Of a stretch of 44,462 bases of DNA, positions 16,262 to 24,425 are shown in pieces. Origin of the DNA: Pseudomonadota bacterium (GTDB lineage: Bacteria > Pseudomonadota > Gammaproteobacteria > Steroidobacterales > Steroidobacteraceae); NCBI GenBank assembly GCA_023457495.1, contig JAEWLQ010000018.1, positions 1 through 44,462 of the forward strand. The letters are read 5' to 3'. Numbering within the stretch: position 1 is the first letter of the stretch; every line of letters starts with the position of its first letter. The notes under the pieces were generated by a model. The model worked only from the letters and a program-made list of their open reading frames with translations. It was not told where the DNA came from and did no database searches. The translations under genes and the position numbers were made by a program.

Positions 16262-17341
16262 ATGCGCGGCATTATGGACTACTTGCGCGTCCTGCTGGTT
16301 CCATTCCAGGCAACGACCCTGCTCCTGGTCGGCATCTTTGCCCTGCTGCTCTCGGTACTCGATCTGCACCCGATCATCGGGATCTTCGGCAAGCTGATCA
16401 TCCAGATCTGGATCCTGAAGTACTGCTACGTATTGCTCGATCACGTGGCGGACGGGCGCATGGAAGCGCCGGTGATGTCCCAGGACACGTTGAGTCCTTT
16501 CGAAGTGCGTCCCTGGATCCAGGTCGCCATCGTCACGATCGGCGTCGTGATCTGCATCGCGATCGGCGGAACGGCGGGCATGGCGCTCGGGGTTTTTCTG
16601 CTGGCGCTGCTGCCCGCTTCGATCGCGCTGCTCGGATTCGGAGAGGCGTTCTACCAGGCCGTCAATCCCGTTGCGCTCTTCCGTGTCATCCGCGGGCTCG
16701 GACCTTTGTACTTCGTGTTGCTCGCGGCCATGGGCGTGTACGCGGCCATCGGCTGGACCATCGGCGACACGGGGTTGTGGCGCGTGTTCGTGCACGCCAC
16801 GCACCTGCTGTGCGAGATCTCCTTCTTCAGTCTCATCGGCGGATGCATGTACCTGCGGCGGCGCCAGCTCGGCTACGAGGCCGCCAGCAGTCCGGAGCGC
16901 ACCGCGCAGAAGGCCGAGAACGAACGGGTCAAATTACGCGCGCGCATGATCGACGAGGTGTTCCAGCTCGCGCGGGTCGGCCGGCAGGTCGATGCTTCGG
17001 CGCCGCTCGCGAACTGGCTGCGCGACCAGGATCCGGAGCACGTGTGCCGCGACTCGTACCACGTCGCCGAGCAGATGCTGGGCTGGGGAAACCCGGCCGC
17101 GGTGAATGCCCTCGGCAGCACGCTGATCCGTCACCTGCTGCGCTTCGGCAGGCCGGATGCCGCGCTCGCGGTATTCGAACGGCTGCGCGCGAACAGCCCG
17201 CGATTCACCATGGATTCCGCGGCCGACCTGCGGACCCTGTCGGAATTCGCCGAAAGCACGGGACGCGACGAACTCGCCGCTTCGATGCGCCTGGAAACGC
17301 CTATCCACCCACCGCAGGCGCCCATACGCGGGCCGACATGA
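16262..17341 (+). CDS. multi-span membrane protein with a C-terminal helical-repeat-like domain, unknown function
   Basis: 359 residues. The first ~210 hold about six hydrophobic spans (for example LLLVGIFALLLSVLDLHPII, IAIGGTAGMALGVFLLALLP and LYFVLLAAMGVYAAIGWTIG). The remainder is a soluble, charged, helix-rich region with a TPR-like rhythm (RFGRPDAALAVFERLRANSP). I do not recognise the family. ATG 16262 is the first start after the divergent GMC gene; ATG 16274 is an alternative. The long open frame further upstream is the antisense of the GMC gene. It precedes the ABC/two-component operon by 82 bases and could be linked to it, but there is no direct evidence. Confidence 0.75.
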   Translation: MRGIMDYLRVLLVPFQATTLLLVGIFALLLSVLDLHPIIGIFGKLIIQIWILKYCYVLLDHVADGRMEAPVMSQDTLSPFEVRPWIQVAIVTIGVVICIAIGGTAGMALGVFLLALLPASIALLGFGEAFYQAVNPVALFRVIRGLGPLYFVLLAAMGVYAAIGWTIGDTGLWRVFVHATHLLCEISFFSLIGGCMYLRRRQLGYEAASSPERTAQKAENERVKLRARMIDEVFQLARVGRQVDASAPLANWLRDQDPEHVCRDSYHVAEQMLGWGNPAAVNALGSTLIRHLLRFGRPDAALAVFERLRANSPRFTMDSAADLRTLSEFAESTGRDELAASMRLETPIHPPQAPIRGPT

Positions 17342-17423
17342 CAGTTGTCAGCCGCCGGGGCTGACGAGTTCGACTGAAGAATTCCGCGATGGCACGGCAT
17401 GCTTCCTCTTACTGGAGGACCTC

Positions 17424-18329
17424 ATGTCGCAGACCCCGCTCGCCAGCCTGGAAGGCGCCCGCAAGACTTACGGCAAGCTCAATGCCCTCGATGGATTCGA
17501 TTTCACCGCGGGCCGCGGCGAGCTGACCGCGCTGCTCGGCCCGAACGGCGCCGGAAAATCCACCGCGATCTCCATCTTGTTAGGCCTGCAGCGGGCGGAT
17601 GCGGGGGTCGCGCAGCTGTTCGGCCACGATCCGCAGGAAATCGAAGGACGGCGCCGCATCGGCGTGATGATGCAGGAGGTCGCGCTACCGGGCGTGATGC
17701 GTCCGCGCGAGTTGCTGGCGCAGGTCGCGAGCTACTACCCGACTCCGTATGACCCGGACCTCGTGCTTACGCGCCTGTCGCTCGAAAGTCTCGCGCAACG
17801 TCCCTACGCGAAGATGTCCGGTGGACAGAAACGCCAGGTGCAGTTCGCGCTCGCCATCGTCGGCCGTCCCGAATTGCTGTTCCTCGACGAACCCACCGTG
17901 GGACTCGACGTGCAGGCGCGCGAGGCGCTCTGGAAAGTGGTGCGCGAGCTCAAGCACGAAGGCTGCTCCATCGTGCTGACGACTCACTACCTCGAGGAGG
18001 CCGAGGCGTTGGCCGACCGCGTCGTGGTGATGGCGCGCGGCCGCAAGGTCACGAGCGGCACGGTCGAGGAGATCCGCGGCCTCGTGTCGCGCAAACAGGT
18101 CAGCTTCCTCACGCGGCTCTCAGCGGAATCGCTGCGCGCTTGGCCCGAAGTCCTGCAGCTCACCACCGAGCGGGATCGCGTCAGCATCTCGACCAACGAC
18201 GCGGAAGGCCTGCTCATCCGGCTGTTCCGCGAAGACCCGGCGCTCGGCGACATCGAGGTGCGGCGCGCCGGCCTCGCCGAAGCCTTTTCCGAACTCACCA
18301 GCGAAAACAAGCAGGAGTCGTTGTCATGA
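17424..18329 (+). CDS. ABC transporter ATP-binding protein
   Basis: A 301-residue ABC-2-type ATPase. Motifs are Walker A GPNGAGKSTA, Q-loop region MMQEVALPG, signature MSGGQKRQ, Walker B LLFLDEPTVGLD and H-loop TTHYLEEAE. A C-terminal ~80-residue extension follows (VEEIRGLVSRKQVSFLTRLS). ATG 17424 has GGAGGACC just upstream. It is the first gene of a five-gene operon; its stop overlaps the start of the permease (ATGA). Paired ABC exporters followed by a DesK/NarL-type two-component system are commonly used to sense and export membrane-active compounds, which is the likeliest context here. Confidence 0.94.
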   Translation: MSQTPLASLEGARKTYGKLNALDGFDFTAGRGELTALLGPNGAGKSTAISILLGLQRADAGVAQLFGHDPQEIEGRRRIGVMMQEVALPGVMRPRELLAQVASYYPTPYDPDLVLTRLSLESLAQRPYAKMSGGQKRQVQFALAIVGRPELLFLDEPTVGLDVQAREALWKVVRELKHEGCSIVLTTHYLEEAEALADRVVVMARGRKVTSGTVEEIRGLVSRKQVSFLTRLSAESLRAWPEVLQLTTERDRVSISTNDAEGLLIRLFREDPALGDIEVRRAGLAEAFSELTSENKQESLS

Positions 18330-19801
18330 CCGTCCCCGCGATGCCCACCTCCCGCGTGTGGAGCGCCTACCTCGGCGACATCCGCTTCGAGTTCCTGAAA
18401 TCGCTGCGCACGCCGGCCTTCTCGGTGCCGACGCTGTTCTTCCCCATCATGTTCTACGTGTTGTTCGGCATCCTGCTCGGCAGCATGCGCGGCAACGGCG
18501 GCCTCGCCCAGTATGTATTCGCCACGTACGGCGTGTTCGGCGCGATGGGCCCGGGACTGTTCGGTTTCGGCGTGTCGCTCGCGATCGAGCGCGAGCAGGG
18601 ATTGCTCACGCTCAAGCAGGCGCTGCCGCAGCCTCCGGGCTCCTATCTATTCGCGCGCGCGGTCATGGCGATGGTGTTCGTCGCGATCATCTCCGTGCTG
18701 CTGCTGCTCCTGGCCGTGTTCGTCGCGAAGGTGCCGCTCACGTTCGTTCAGGCCCTGAAGATCCTGGCGGTCAACGTGCTCGGGACACTGCCGTTCTGTG
18801 CGATCGGCCTCGCGGTCGGCTCGTGGGTCTCCGGTCAGGCCGCGCCCGCCATCGTCAACCTGATCTTCCTGCCGATGGCCTTTCTGTCGGGCCTGTGGCT
18901 GCCGCTGAACATGCTGCCGCAGTTCATCGGTGACATCGCACCGGTGTGGCCGGCGTTCCACCTCGCGCAGATCGCGCTGCAGACCGTCGACGGGCCGCAT
19001 GCCGGCACGTTCGGCAGCCACGTGGCGGCGCTGGCCGGCGTCACTGTCCTCTTCTTCTGGATCGCGATGCGGCGGATGAATCGGGGTGGCATGCGATTGC
19101 TCGGGCCGGCGCGCAAGGGCCGGCCGGTCGCGCTGCGACGCGCCGCGACCGTCGCCGTGTTGTGGTCCTCCATCGGCCTCGTGGTCGCCGGAATCATGGG
19201 CGGGAATGCCAAGGTCACCGCCACGCCAGCCCCCGCGGCGGATGCGGAGGCGTCCGCGGCAACGGGCGACCCCGCACACACCGCGCACGCCGGCGTGGCC
19301 GCGCCGCAGGATGGGCTCATCGCGGATTTCGACGATGGCACGCCCGAGGCGAAGTACGGCACCGGATTCGTCGCCACGGGCGACGAGCGTCAGGGCGGCA
19401 ACTCCCACGCGAGCATCAAGGTGCTCGACGGCGGCGCGCGGCAGTCGCCCGGGGCGCTGGAGATCACGGGAACGATCCGGCCAGGCGCCGCGTATCCGGT
19501 GGCCGGAACGATGTTCTTCCCGCAAGACCCGCCGATGACCGGCGAAATGGACTATTCCGGCCGCACTGAGCTCACGTTCCAGACCCGCGGCGATGGCCAG
19601 AAGTACCTCGTCATGTTTTTCGCGGGCGATGTCCAGATCCCGTCCACCTACCCGTTCGAGGCCGGCGCGGACTGGCGCGAGGTGCGCGTTCCGCTGGCCG
19701 ATTATGTGGCGGACATCCGGCGCATCCGCGCGATCGGCGTCATGTCGATGGGGCCGGAGGGCGAATTCCGGCTGCAGATCGACGACGTCAACATGCGTTA
19801 G
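18326..19801 (+). CDS. ABC-2 permease fused to a CIA30-like beta-sandwich domain
   Basis: 491 residues. Residues ~1-255 form a six-span ABC-2 permease (FFPIMFYVLFGILLGSM; GFGVSLAIEREQGLLTLKQA; FLPMAFLSGLWLPLNMLPQF). A basic loop (RRMNRGGMRLLGPARKGR) is followed by a seventh span (VAVLWSSIGLVVAGIMGG) and an Ala/Pro/Thr-rich linker. A ~160-residue domain begins GLIADFDDGTPEAKYGTGF and ends GEFRLQIDDVNMR, resembling the CIA30/NDUFAF1-type galactose-binding sandwich. With six spans plus one, this domain should lie outside the cytoplasm. The frame is continuous without stop or obvious shift. Such a C-terminal ligand-binding-like domain on an ABC-2 permease is unusual and may sense or capture substrate. 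Confidence 0.85.
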   Translation: MTVPAMPTSRVWSAYLGDIRFEFLKSLRTPAFSVPTLFFPIMFYVLFGILLGSMRGNGGLAQYVFATYGVFGAMGPGLFGFGVSLAIEREQGLLTLKQALPQPPGSYLFARAVMAMVFVAIISVLLLLLAVFVAKVPLTFVQALKILAVNVLGTLPFCAIGLAVGSWVSGQAAPAIVNLIFLPMAFLSGLWLPLNMLPQFIGDIAPVWPAFHLAQIALQTVDGPHAGTFGSHVAALAGVTVLFFWIAMRRMNRGGMRLLGPARKGRPVALRRAATVAVLWSSIGLVVAGIMGGNAKVTATPAPAADAEASAATGDPAHTAHAGVAAPQDGLIADFDDGTPEAKYGTGFVATGDERQGGNSHASIKVLDGGARQSPGALEITGTIRPGAAYPVAGTMFFPQDPPMTGEMDYSGRTELTFQTRGDGQKYLVMFFAGDVQIPSTYPFEAGADWREVRVPLADYVADIRRIRAIGVMSMGPEGEFRLQIDDVNMR

Positions 19802-19813
19802 GATTCCTGAGCC

Positions 19814-20956
19814 ATGACGCCCAGCCAACTCATCAGGAACATCAAGGATCCACCGCCGACCTCCATGATCGGCATGATGACCCGCTCCGACGGCCGGATG
19901 ATGCGCGCGCTGCCGTTCGTGATCCTGATCAATCTCGTGTGGCTGTTCGTCTGGGCGGTGCTCGCGCGGCAGTCTTTCAGCGGCGTCATCCTCCCGACGC
20001 TGCTCTCCTTGCCCATCTTTCTCTACCTGCATCTGTGCACGTATTTTTACGGCGGCCCGAACTCCGTCCGGCTGCGTTATATCGCTGGCATCTTCGCGCT
20101 CGGCTACCTGCTCGCGCCGTTCAACTTCTCGTCGCTGGCATACCTCATCTTTGGTTTCTTCCTGCTCGCCTACTGCGCGACCGCGCGCCAGGCGATCGTC
20201 TGCATCGTGCTGTCGATCATGCTGTTCGTGCTCGAAATGGCGCTGCTCGGCGCGCCCACGAACGCCATCGTGTCGGCGCTGATTCCGTCCGTCACGCTCG
20301 CGATCATCGCCATCTTCACGGCCTACGCACACCGTCACCAGATGCAGCTGCGGCGCAGCAACGAGGAAATCCTCAGGCTTGCCACGCTCGCGGAGCGCGA
20401 GCGCATCGGGCGCGATCTGCACGATCTGTTGGGTCATACGCTGTCGGTGGTCGCATTGAAGTCCGAGCTCGCGCGCAAGCTCATCGATCGCGATCTCGAC
20501 GCCGCGCGGCGCGAGATGCAGGAAGTCGAACGCGTCGCGCGCGACTCGCTCTCGCAGGTGCGCAACGCGGTGTCGGGAATCCGCAGCACCGCGCTCTCCG
20601 CCGAACTGCTCGCCGCCACGGCGCTGCTCGAAGCGCAGGGTCTCAAGGTCAAGTGCGAAACGGAAAACGTGAAACTGCCGCACGATCGCGAGACGGCGCT
20701 GGCGCTGTCGCTGCGCGAGGCGGCCACGAACATCCGGCGCCACGCCGACGCGCGGGGCGTCACCATCCGTGTGCGCAAGGAACCGAGCGCCGTGATCGTC
20801 GAAGTCGCCGACGATGGCCGCGGCGGACGCATCGTCCCGGGCAACGGGCTCAACGGCATGCGCGAGCGGCTCGACAGCGTCGGCGGGACCCTCGCGCTGG
20901 TGCCCAACGGCGACGGCGGGACGTTGCTGCGCGCAACCGTTCCCGCCGCCGCGTGA
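19814..20956 (+). CDS. sensor histidine kinase, DesK/LiaS (HisKA_3) family
   Basis: A 380-residue kinase. The first ~170 residues carry five to six membrane spans (LPFVILINLVWLFVWAVLAR onward) with no large extracytoplasmic domain, the pattern of intramembrane-sensing kinases. The dimerisation/phosphoacceptor motif ERERIGRDLHDLLGHTLS places the phosphorylated His at residue 203. The ATPase domain has an N-box with REAATNIRRHADA and G-boxes VADDGRGG and GNGLNGMRERL. It follows the permease fusion by 12 bases and precedes its partner response regulator by 7, so it is co-transcribed with both. The likely stimulus is membrane or substrate state communicated by the adjacent ABC exporter; this is inference. 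Confidence 0.93.
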   Translation: MTPSQLIRNIKDPPPTSMIGMMTRSDGRMMRALPFVILINLVWLFVWAVLARQSFSGVILPTLLSLPIFLYLHLCTYFYGGPNSVRLRYIAGIFALGYLLAPFNFSSLAYLIFGFFLLAYCATARQAIVCIVLSIMLFVLEMALLGAPTNAIVSALIPSVTLAIIAIFTAYAHRHQMQLRRSNEEILRLATLAERERIGRDLHDLLGHTLSVVALKSELARKLIDRDLDAARREMQEVERVARDSLSQVRNAVSGIRSTALSAELLAATALLEAQGLKVKCETENVKLPHDRETALALSLREAATNIRRHADARGVTIRVRKEPSAVIVEVADDGRGGRIVPGNGLNGMRERLDSVGGTLALVPNGDGGTLLRATVPAAA

Positions 20957-20963
20957 GCCACAC

Positions 20964-21566
20964 ATGATCCGGATACTGCTCGCCGAGGACCAGGCGATGG
21001 TTAGAGGCGCGCTCGGCGCCCTGCTCAAGCTCGAGCGCGACATCGAGGTGCTCGGCGCCGCGGCCGATGGCGCGCAGGCGCTGATCGACTGCCGCAGGCT
21101 GCGGCCCGACATCGTCGTCACCGACATCGAGATGCCGGGACTCACGGGCATCGAGCTCGCGCAGAAAATCCAGGAGGAGGCGCTGCCCTGCAAGGTGGTG
21201 ATCGTCACCACGTTCGCGCGGCAGGGATACTTGCGTCGCGCGCTCGACGCGGGCGTGAAGGGCTATCTGCTCAAGGACTCCCCGGCGGAGAAGCTCGCCG
21301 AGGCGCTGCGCAACGTGAATCGCGGCGGCCGCGCGATCGATCCGGCGCTCGCGGTCGAGGCGTGGAACGAGTCGGACCCGCTCAACGACCGCGAGCGACA
21401 GACGCTGCGCCTGTCGGGCGAGGGTCTGTCGGCGCCGCAGATCGCGGAGCAGCTGGGCCTGTCGGCCGGCACCGTTCGCAACTATCTGTCCGAGGCGATC
21501 GGCAAGCTCGGCGCAAACAACCGCATCGACGCCTATCGGCTCGCGCGGCAGAAGGGCTGGTTATGA
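20964..21566 (+). CDS. response regulator, NarL/FixJ family (DesR-like)
   Basis: A 200-residue two-domain regulator. The receiver domain has the acidic pair in LLAEDQ, the phosphoacceptor Asp54 in PDIVVTDIEMPG, the conserved Thr in VIVTTFA and Lys in YLLKDSP. The C-terminal LuxR-type helix-turn-helix is LSGEGLSAPQIAEQLGLSAG followed by TVRNYLSEAIGKLG. The partner is the histidine kinase seven bases upstream. It probably controls the operon in which it lies, though no operator can be pinned down in the 82 bases before the ATPase gene. The stop overlaps the next ATG (ATGA). Confidence 0.95.
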   Translation: MIRILLAEDQAMVRGALGALLKLERDIEVLGAAADGAQALIDCRRLRPDIVVTDIEMPGLTGIELAQKIQEEALPCKVVIVTTFARQGYLRRALDAGVKGYLLKDSPAEKLAEALRNVNRGGRAIDPALAVEAWNESDPLNDRERQTLRLSGEGLSAPQIAEQLGLSAGTVRNYLSEAIGKLGANNRIDAYRLARQKGWL

Positions 21567-22111
21567 AGATCGACGAGGCACAGGCCGACATGCGCCATGC
21601 CTACCTGGGTGGCGCCGCGGGGATATTCGCATCCGCGCTGGCGTGGCTGACTGCCGCGGCGATCGCGCAATTCGTGAGTCCGCGCGCCGGGATCGCCGCG
21701 CTGTTCATTGGCGGCATGCTGATCCATCCGGTGGCGATCGTGCTGTCGAAGCTATCGGGTCGGCCCGGAAGCCATTCGAAGGACAACCCGCTTGCGCGCC
21801 TCGCCATCGAAACCACGTTCTGGCTGCTGCTCGCGATTCCGCTGGCGTTCCTGCTCTCCTTCCAGCGCGTCGAGTGGTTCTTCATCGCGATGCTCGTGAC
21901 CATCGGCGGCCGATACTTCACGTTCTCGACGTTGTACGGCCTGCGGATTTACTGGCTCCTCGGCGCGACGCTCGCACTCGCCGCATTCGGCCTCGCCGCG
22001 AGCAATGCCGGCTCGGCTCCCATCGCTCTCGCGGGCGGTGTCATCGAGCTGGTGTTCGCCGCGGTCGTCTTCACGAGCGCCCGGCGCGCGCCGTCCCCGG
22101 TCTCGGCCTAG
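21563..22111 (+). CDS. small multi-span membrane protein (DUF7010-like)
   Basis: 182 residues with five to six hydrophobic segments (for example LAWLTAAAIAQFVSPRAG, LFIGGMLIHPVAIVLSKL, FWLLLAIPLAFLLSFQRV and AAFGLAASNAGSAP). The N-terminus MKIDEAQADMRHAYLGGAAG resembles the DUF7010 group; I am only moderately sure of the family name. ATG 21563 overlaps the response-regulator stop (ATGA), making it the fifth cistron of the ABC/two-component operon. It may be an accessory or immunity-type membrane factor for that system. A REP-like element lies immediately after its stop. Confidence 0.75.
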   Translation: MKIDEAQADMRHAYLGGAAGIFASALAWLTAAAIAQFVSPRAGIAALFIGGMLIHPVAIVLSKLSGRPGSHSKDNPLARLAIETTFWLLLAIPLAFLLSFQRVEWFFIAMLVTIGGRYFTFSTLYGLRIYWLLGATLALAAFGLAASNAGSAPIALAGGVIELVFAAVVFTSARRAPSPVSA

Positions 22112-22155
22112 CAGGTCCGACCCCTTTTGCTAGGAAATGGGGAGTGTCCCCATTA
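22112..22155 (-). repeat. REP-like palindromic element, copy 2
   Basis: Read on the minus strand it starts TAATGGGGACA, then TCCCC and ATTTCC, then AGGGGTC and GGACCT. It aligns along its length with the element at 2681-2721 in the opposite orientation. Its leading TAA is the stop codon of the SDR gene at 22153. The imperfect stem-loop fills the whole space between the converging DUF7010-like and SDR genes and may stop or stabilise both transcripts. Confidence 0.6.
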
Positions 22156-22872
22156 TCCGCGGCCGATGTACGGCATTTTCGGGGGCAGGATGGTCATGAA
22201 CTGGATGTTCGCGGACAGGGGTAGTTTGGCCATGTGCAGCACCGTGTCGGCGACGTGCTGCACGTCCATCATCGGCTCGGGCTGCGGCAGGGCCGTGGCG
22301 AGCTCGGTTCGCGCGTTGCCGATGTCGATCTGACCGACGGCGATGTCGTACTTGCGGCCATCGAGTGCGCTCGACTTCGTGAGCCCCGTGATGCCGTGTT
22401 TCGAGGCCGTGTAGGGCGCCGAATTCGCGCGCGGCGTGTGCGCCGAGATCGAGCCGTTGTTGATGATGCGACCGCCGCGCGGCGCCTGCGCCTTCATGAC
22501 GCGGAACGCGTGCTGCGTGCAGAGGAACGCGCCCGTGAGGTTGGTGTCGATCACGCGGCGCCACTGCTCGAAGTCCAGGTCCTCGAGGTTCACGCTGAGC
22601 GGCGTGCCGACGCCCGCGTTGTTGAACAACACGTCCAGCCGGCCGAATTCCGCGACCGTCGCATCGAACATGCGGCGCACGTCATCGGGTTTCGTGACGT
22701 CGGCCTCGGTCACGAGCGAGACGCCTCCCCCGGCGGCGGCCACGGCCGCGAGTTTTGCCCGATCCCGCCCCGCGAGCACCACGCGAACCCCGTCCCTCAG
22801 GAACGTGAGCGCCGTCGCCTTGCCGATACCGCTCCCGGCGCCCGTGATGAGCGCCACCTTCTGCCCGGTCAT
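22153..22872 (-). CDS. SDR family NAD(P)-dependent oxidoreductase
   Basis: A 239-residue classical short-chain dehydrogenase. The cofactor loop is ITGAGSGIGKATAL. LAGRDRAKL after strand two suggests NADP(H). LFNNAGVG is the NAG motif, with catalytic Ser in NNGSISAHTP and Tyr/Lys in APYTASKHGI. The C-terminus binds substrate and is not diagnostic. It is separated by 11 bases from the zinc-ribbon gene upstream on the same strand (22884), so the two are probably one transcript. The substrate is unknown. Its stop codon is supplied by the REP-like element. Confidence 0.9.
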   Translation of the reverse strand: MTGQKVALITGAGSGIGKATALTFLRDGVRVVLAGRDRAKLAAVAAAGGGVSLVTEADVTKPDDVRRMFDATVAEFGRLDVLFNNAGVGTPLSVNLEDLDFEQWRRVIDTNLTGAFLCTQHAFRVMKAQAPRGGRIINNGSISAHTPRANSAPYTASKHGITGLTKSSALDGRKYDIAVGQIDIGNARTELATALPQPEPMMDVQHVADTVLHMAKLPLSANIQFMTILPPKMPYIGRG

Positions 22873-22883
22873 CGTCTCCCCTT

Positions 22884-23207
22884 CTAGCTACTGTCGCCGC
22901 GCCGCGCGGTGAGCTCTTCGATGGCGCCATCGTCGCCGACGCGCAACGTCATCTCGATCGGCTGGCAACACACCTGGCAGTCTTCGACATAGCCGCAGGA
23001 GCCGGCGCTCGCGTCGACGCTCGTCTCGAATGCTTCGCCGCAGTACGGGCAGTGCACCATGACGAACTCTGTCCCGATGGCGCGGTCCATTCCCGAGGAA
23101 TCCACTTCGATCACGGGCTCGAGCCCGTAGATCGCATCGATGTCCGCACTCGTCGGAGTGGCATCGGTCAGCGGGGCATGCGTCCGGGGTTTTTCGGGAG
23201 AGCTCAT
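22884..23207 (-). CDS. CPXCG-motif cysteine-rich (zinc-ribbon) protein
   Basis: 107 residues from ATG 23207. The diagnostic region is VHCPYCGEAFETSVDASAGS followed by YVEDCQVCCQPIEMTLRV; two CxxC-type pairs should bind zinc. Family members are typically about 60-70 residues, so this one has an N-terminal extension of about 45. Third codon positions are strongly G/C through that extension, which supports the long start, but ATG 23090 remains a possible shorter start. The ATG at 23207 overlaps the ATG of the divergent gene at 23206 within a single CATG. Function is unknown. Confidence 0.8.
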   Translation of the reverse strand: MSSPEKPRTHAPLTDATPTSADIDAIYGLEPVIEVDSSGMDRAIGTEFVMVHCPYCGEAFETSVDASAGSCGYVEDCQVCCQPIEMTLRVGDDGAIEELTARRGDSS

Positions 23208-23754
23208 GGTTTCGCGCGCATCGATCATGGCACGTCTGGCGTTGCTCGGCGGCATCTGTTTCCTCATGGCGGCGACCAAATGGGCCTGTGTCTCCAACAC
23301 GATGGATTCCACCGGCGGCACCGATGGTTCCGGAGCCACTTTCGTCTGCAGGCTCGTCATATTCAATTCGTCCGGTGTCCGCACGTCGGATTTCGTCTTC
23401 GGCGAGCCCATGCGCTTCGAGCTCGAGATCACCAACATGTCCCCGCGCACGGTCCACGTGCAGTTCGACGACGCGCAGCTCTACGACTTCGTCGCCCTCG
23501 ACACCGGCACCCGCCGGGTGCGCTGGCAATGGTCGGACGACCAGGCCTTTGCGCAGGCGGCCCAGGAACAGACCTTCGCGCCCGGCGCCACTAAGACCTT
23601 CTCGGTCACCTGGTCCGGCCAGCTCGCCGATGGATCTCAGCTGCCGGCCGGCAATTACCAGGCGCGGGGCGTCATGGTGTTCGACGCGTTCTTCGGAGAT
23701 CCCCTGGCGCCCAACGAGATGGGCTCGCCGCTGCAGCCCTTCACGGTGCGCTGA
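23206..23754 (+). CDS. BsuPI-related (intracellular proteinase inhibitor-like) exported protein
   Basis: About 182 residues. After a hydrophobic leader (ARLALLGGICFLMAATKW) comes a single immunoglobulin-like beta-sandwich. FELEITNMSPRTVHVQFDDA, then QLYDF, then FAPGATKTFSVTW and LPAGNYQARGVM match the BsuPI family, named for a Bacillus subtilis intracellular proteinase inhibitor. The role in this organism is unknown. ATG 23206 has GGGAGAG at suitable spacing; ATG 23227 would also give a signal-like start. A cysteine near the end of the leader lacks a good lipobox. The gene is head-to-head with the zinc-ribbon gene, their start codons sharing bases. Confidence 0.75.
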   Translation: MVSRASIMARLALLGGICFLMAATKWACVSNTMDSTGGTDGSGATFVCRLVIFNSSGVRTSDFVFGEPMRFELEITNMSPRTVHVQFDDAQLYDFVALDTGTRRVRWQWSDDQAFAQAAQEQTFAPGATKTFSVTWSGQLADGSQLPAGNYQARGVMVFDAFFGDPLAPNEMGSPLQPFTVR

Positions 23755-23761
23755 ATCTTTT

Positions 23762-23788
23762 CACCGGGGTGCACCCGGCACCGGGGTG
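23762..23788 (+). repeat. direct repeat CACCGGGGTG upstream of the first DUF4252 gene
   Basis: CACCGGGGTG occurs at 23762-23771 and again at 23779-23788, a 17-base period. GGGTGCACCC (23767-23776) is also a perfect palindrome. The position, between the BsuPI-like stop and the DUF4252 start at 23832, is compatible with an operator or promoter element, or with a weak terminator for the upstream gene. Confidence 0.35.
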
Positions 23789-23831
23789 ACGACCGTATTG
23801 AAGGCAGGCCCACACTTTCGAGGACCTGCCC

Positions 23832-24386
23832 GTGAAAACAGCCCCTGCCCTGGCCATCCTTGCCGCCGCCAGCCTTTTCGCCATTCCGTCCCTGGCGGCC
23901 GATAACGGCCCCGAGCTGCGGATACCCGACTTCAGCCACCTGCGCGCGAAGGCCGTGGATTCGGTCGACATTTCGCTCGATGGCTTCCTGCTACGCGTCG
24001 TCTCGAAACTGGCCCAATCCGCCGCGGAGCCGGCTGACGAGCCCGAGGCCGCGGCGCTCAGCCTGCTCGGAGACATCCGGTCCGTGCAGGTGCGGTCCTT
24101 CGAATTCGACCGGGACGGCGCCTATGACAAGGCCGACATCGACTCGGTGCGCCGCCAGTTGTCCGGGGGCGGCTGGACCGCGCTCGTGCAATCGCGCAAG
24201 CGCGACGCACGCGAGGACGTCGACGTATTCATCCGCATGGTCGGCGAGCGGATCGAAGGACTCGCGGTGGTTGCGAGCCAGCCGCGCGAATTCACCATCG
24301 TGAACGTCGTCGGACACATCGACATCGACAAGCTCTCGAAGCTCGAAGGACAATTCGGCATTCCGAAGGTGAACCGGGTCGAGTGA
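23832..24386 (+). CDS. DUF4252 domain protein, exported (paralogue 1)
   Basis: 184 residues starting at GTG 23832, with GAGGA eight bases upstream. The signal peptide is KTAPALAILAAASLFAIPSL. The mature part carries DUF4252 landmarks: RIPDFSHLRAKAVDSVDISL, VQVRSFEFDRDGAYDKAD, and the strongly conserved end REFTIVNVVGHIDIDKLSKL. DUF4252 proteins are small exported proteins of unknown function that often accompany ECF sigma factors. Here the paralogue at 25360 shares all three landmarks. The pair brackets the sigma factor and its membrane partner, suggesting a shared envelope-related role. It is encoded 39 bases before the sigma factor and is probably co-transcribed. Confidence 0.88.
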   Translation: MKTAPALAILAAASLFAIPSLAADNGPELRIPDFSHLRAKAVDSVDISLDGFLLRVVSKLAQSAAEPADEPEAAALSLLGDIRSVQVRSFEFDRDGAYDKADIDSVRRQLSGGGWTALVQSRKRDAREDVDVFIRMVGERIEGLAVVASQPREFTIVNVVGHIDIDKLSKLEGQFGIPKVNRVE

Positions 24387-24425
24387 GCATGCGGATTCGC
24401 CGTGAATCCAAGCACCGCGCGAGAC

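Noticed and set aside
18647..21211. 854-codon minus-strand frame across the permease, kinase and regulator genes
   Set aside because: Composition is Arg/Asp/Glu/Gln/His-rich, with no domain. The plus strand holds three well-supported genes.
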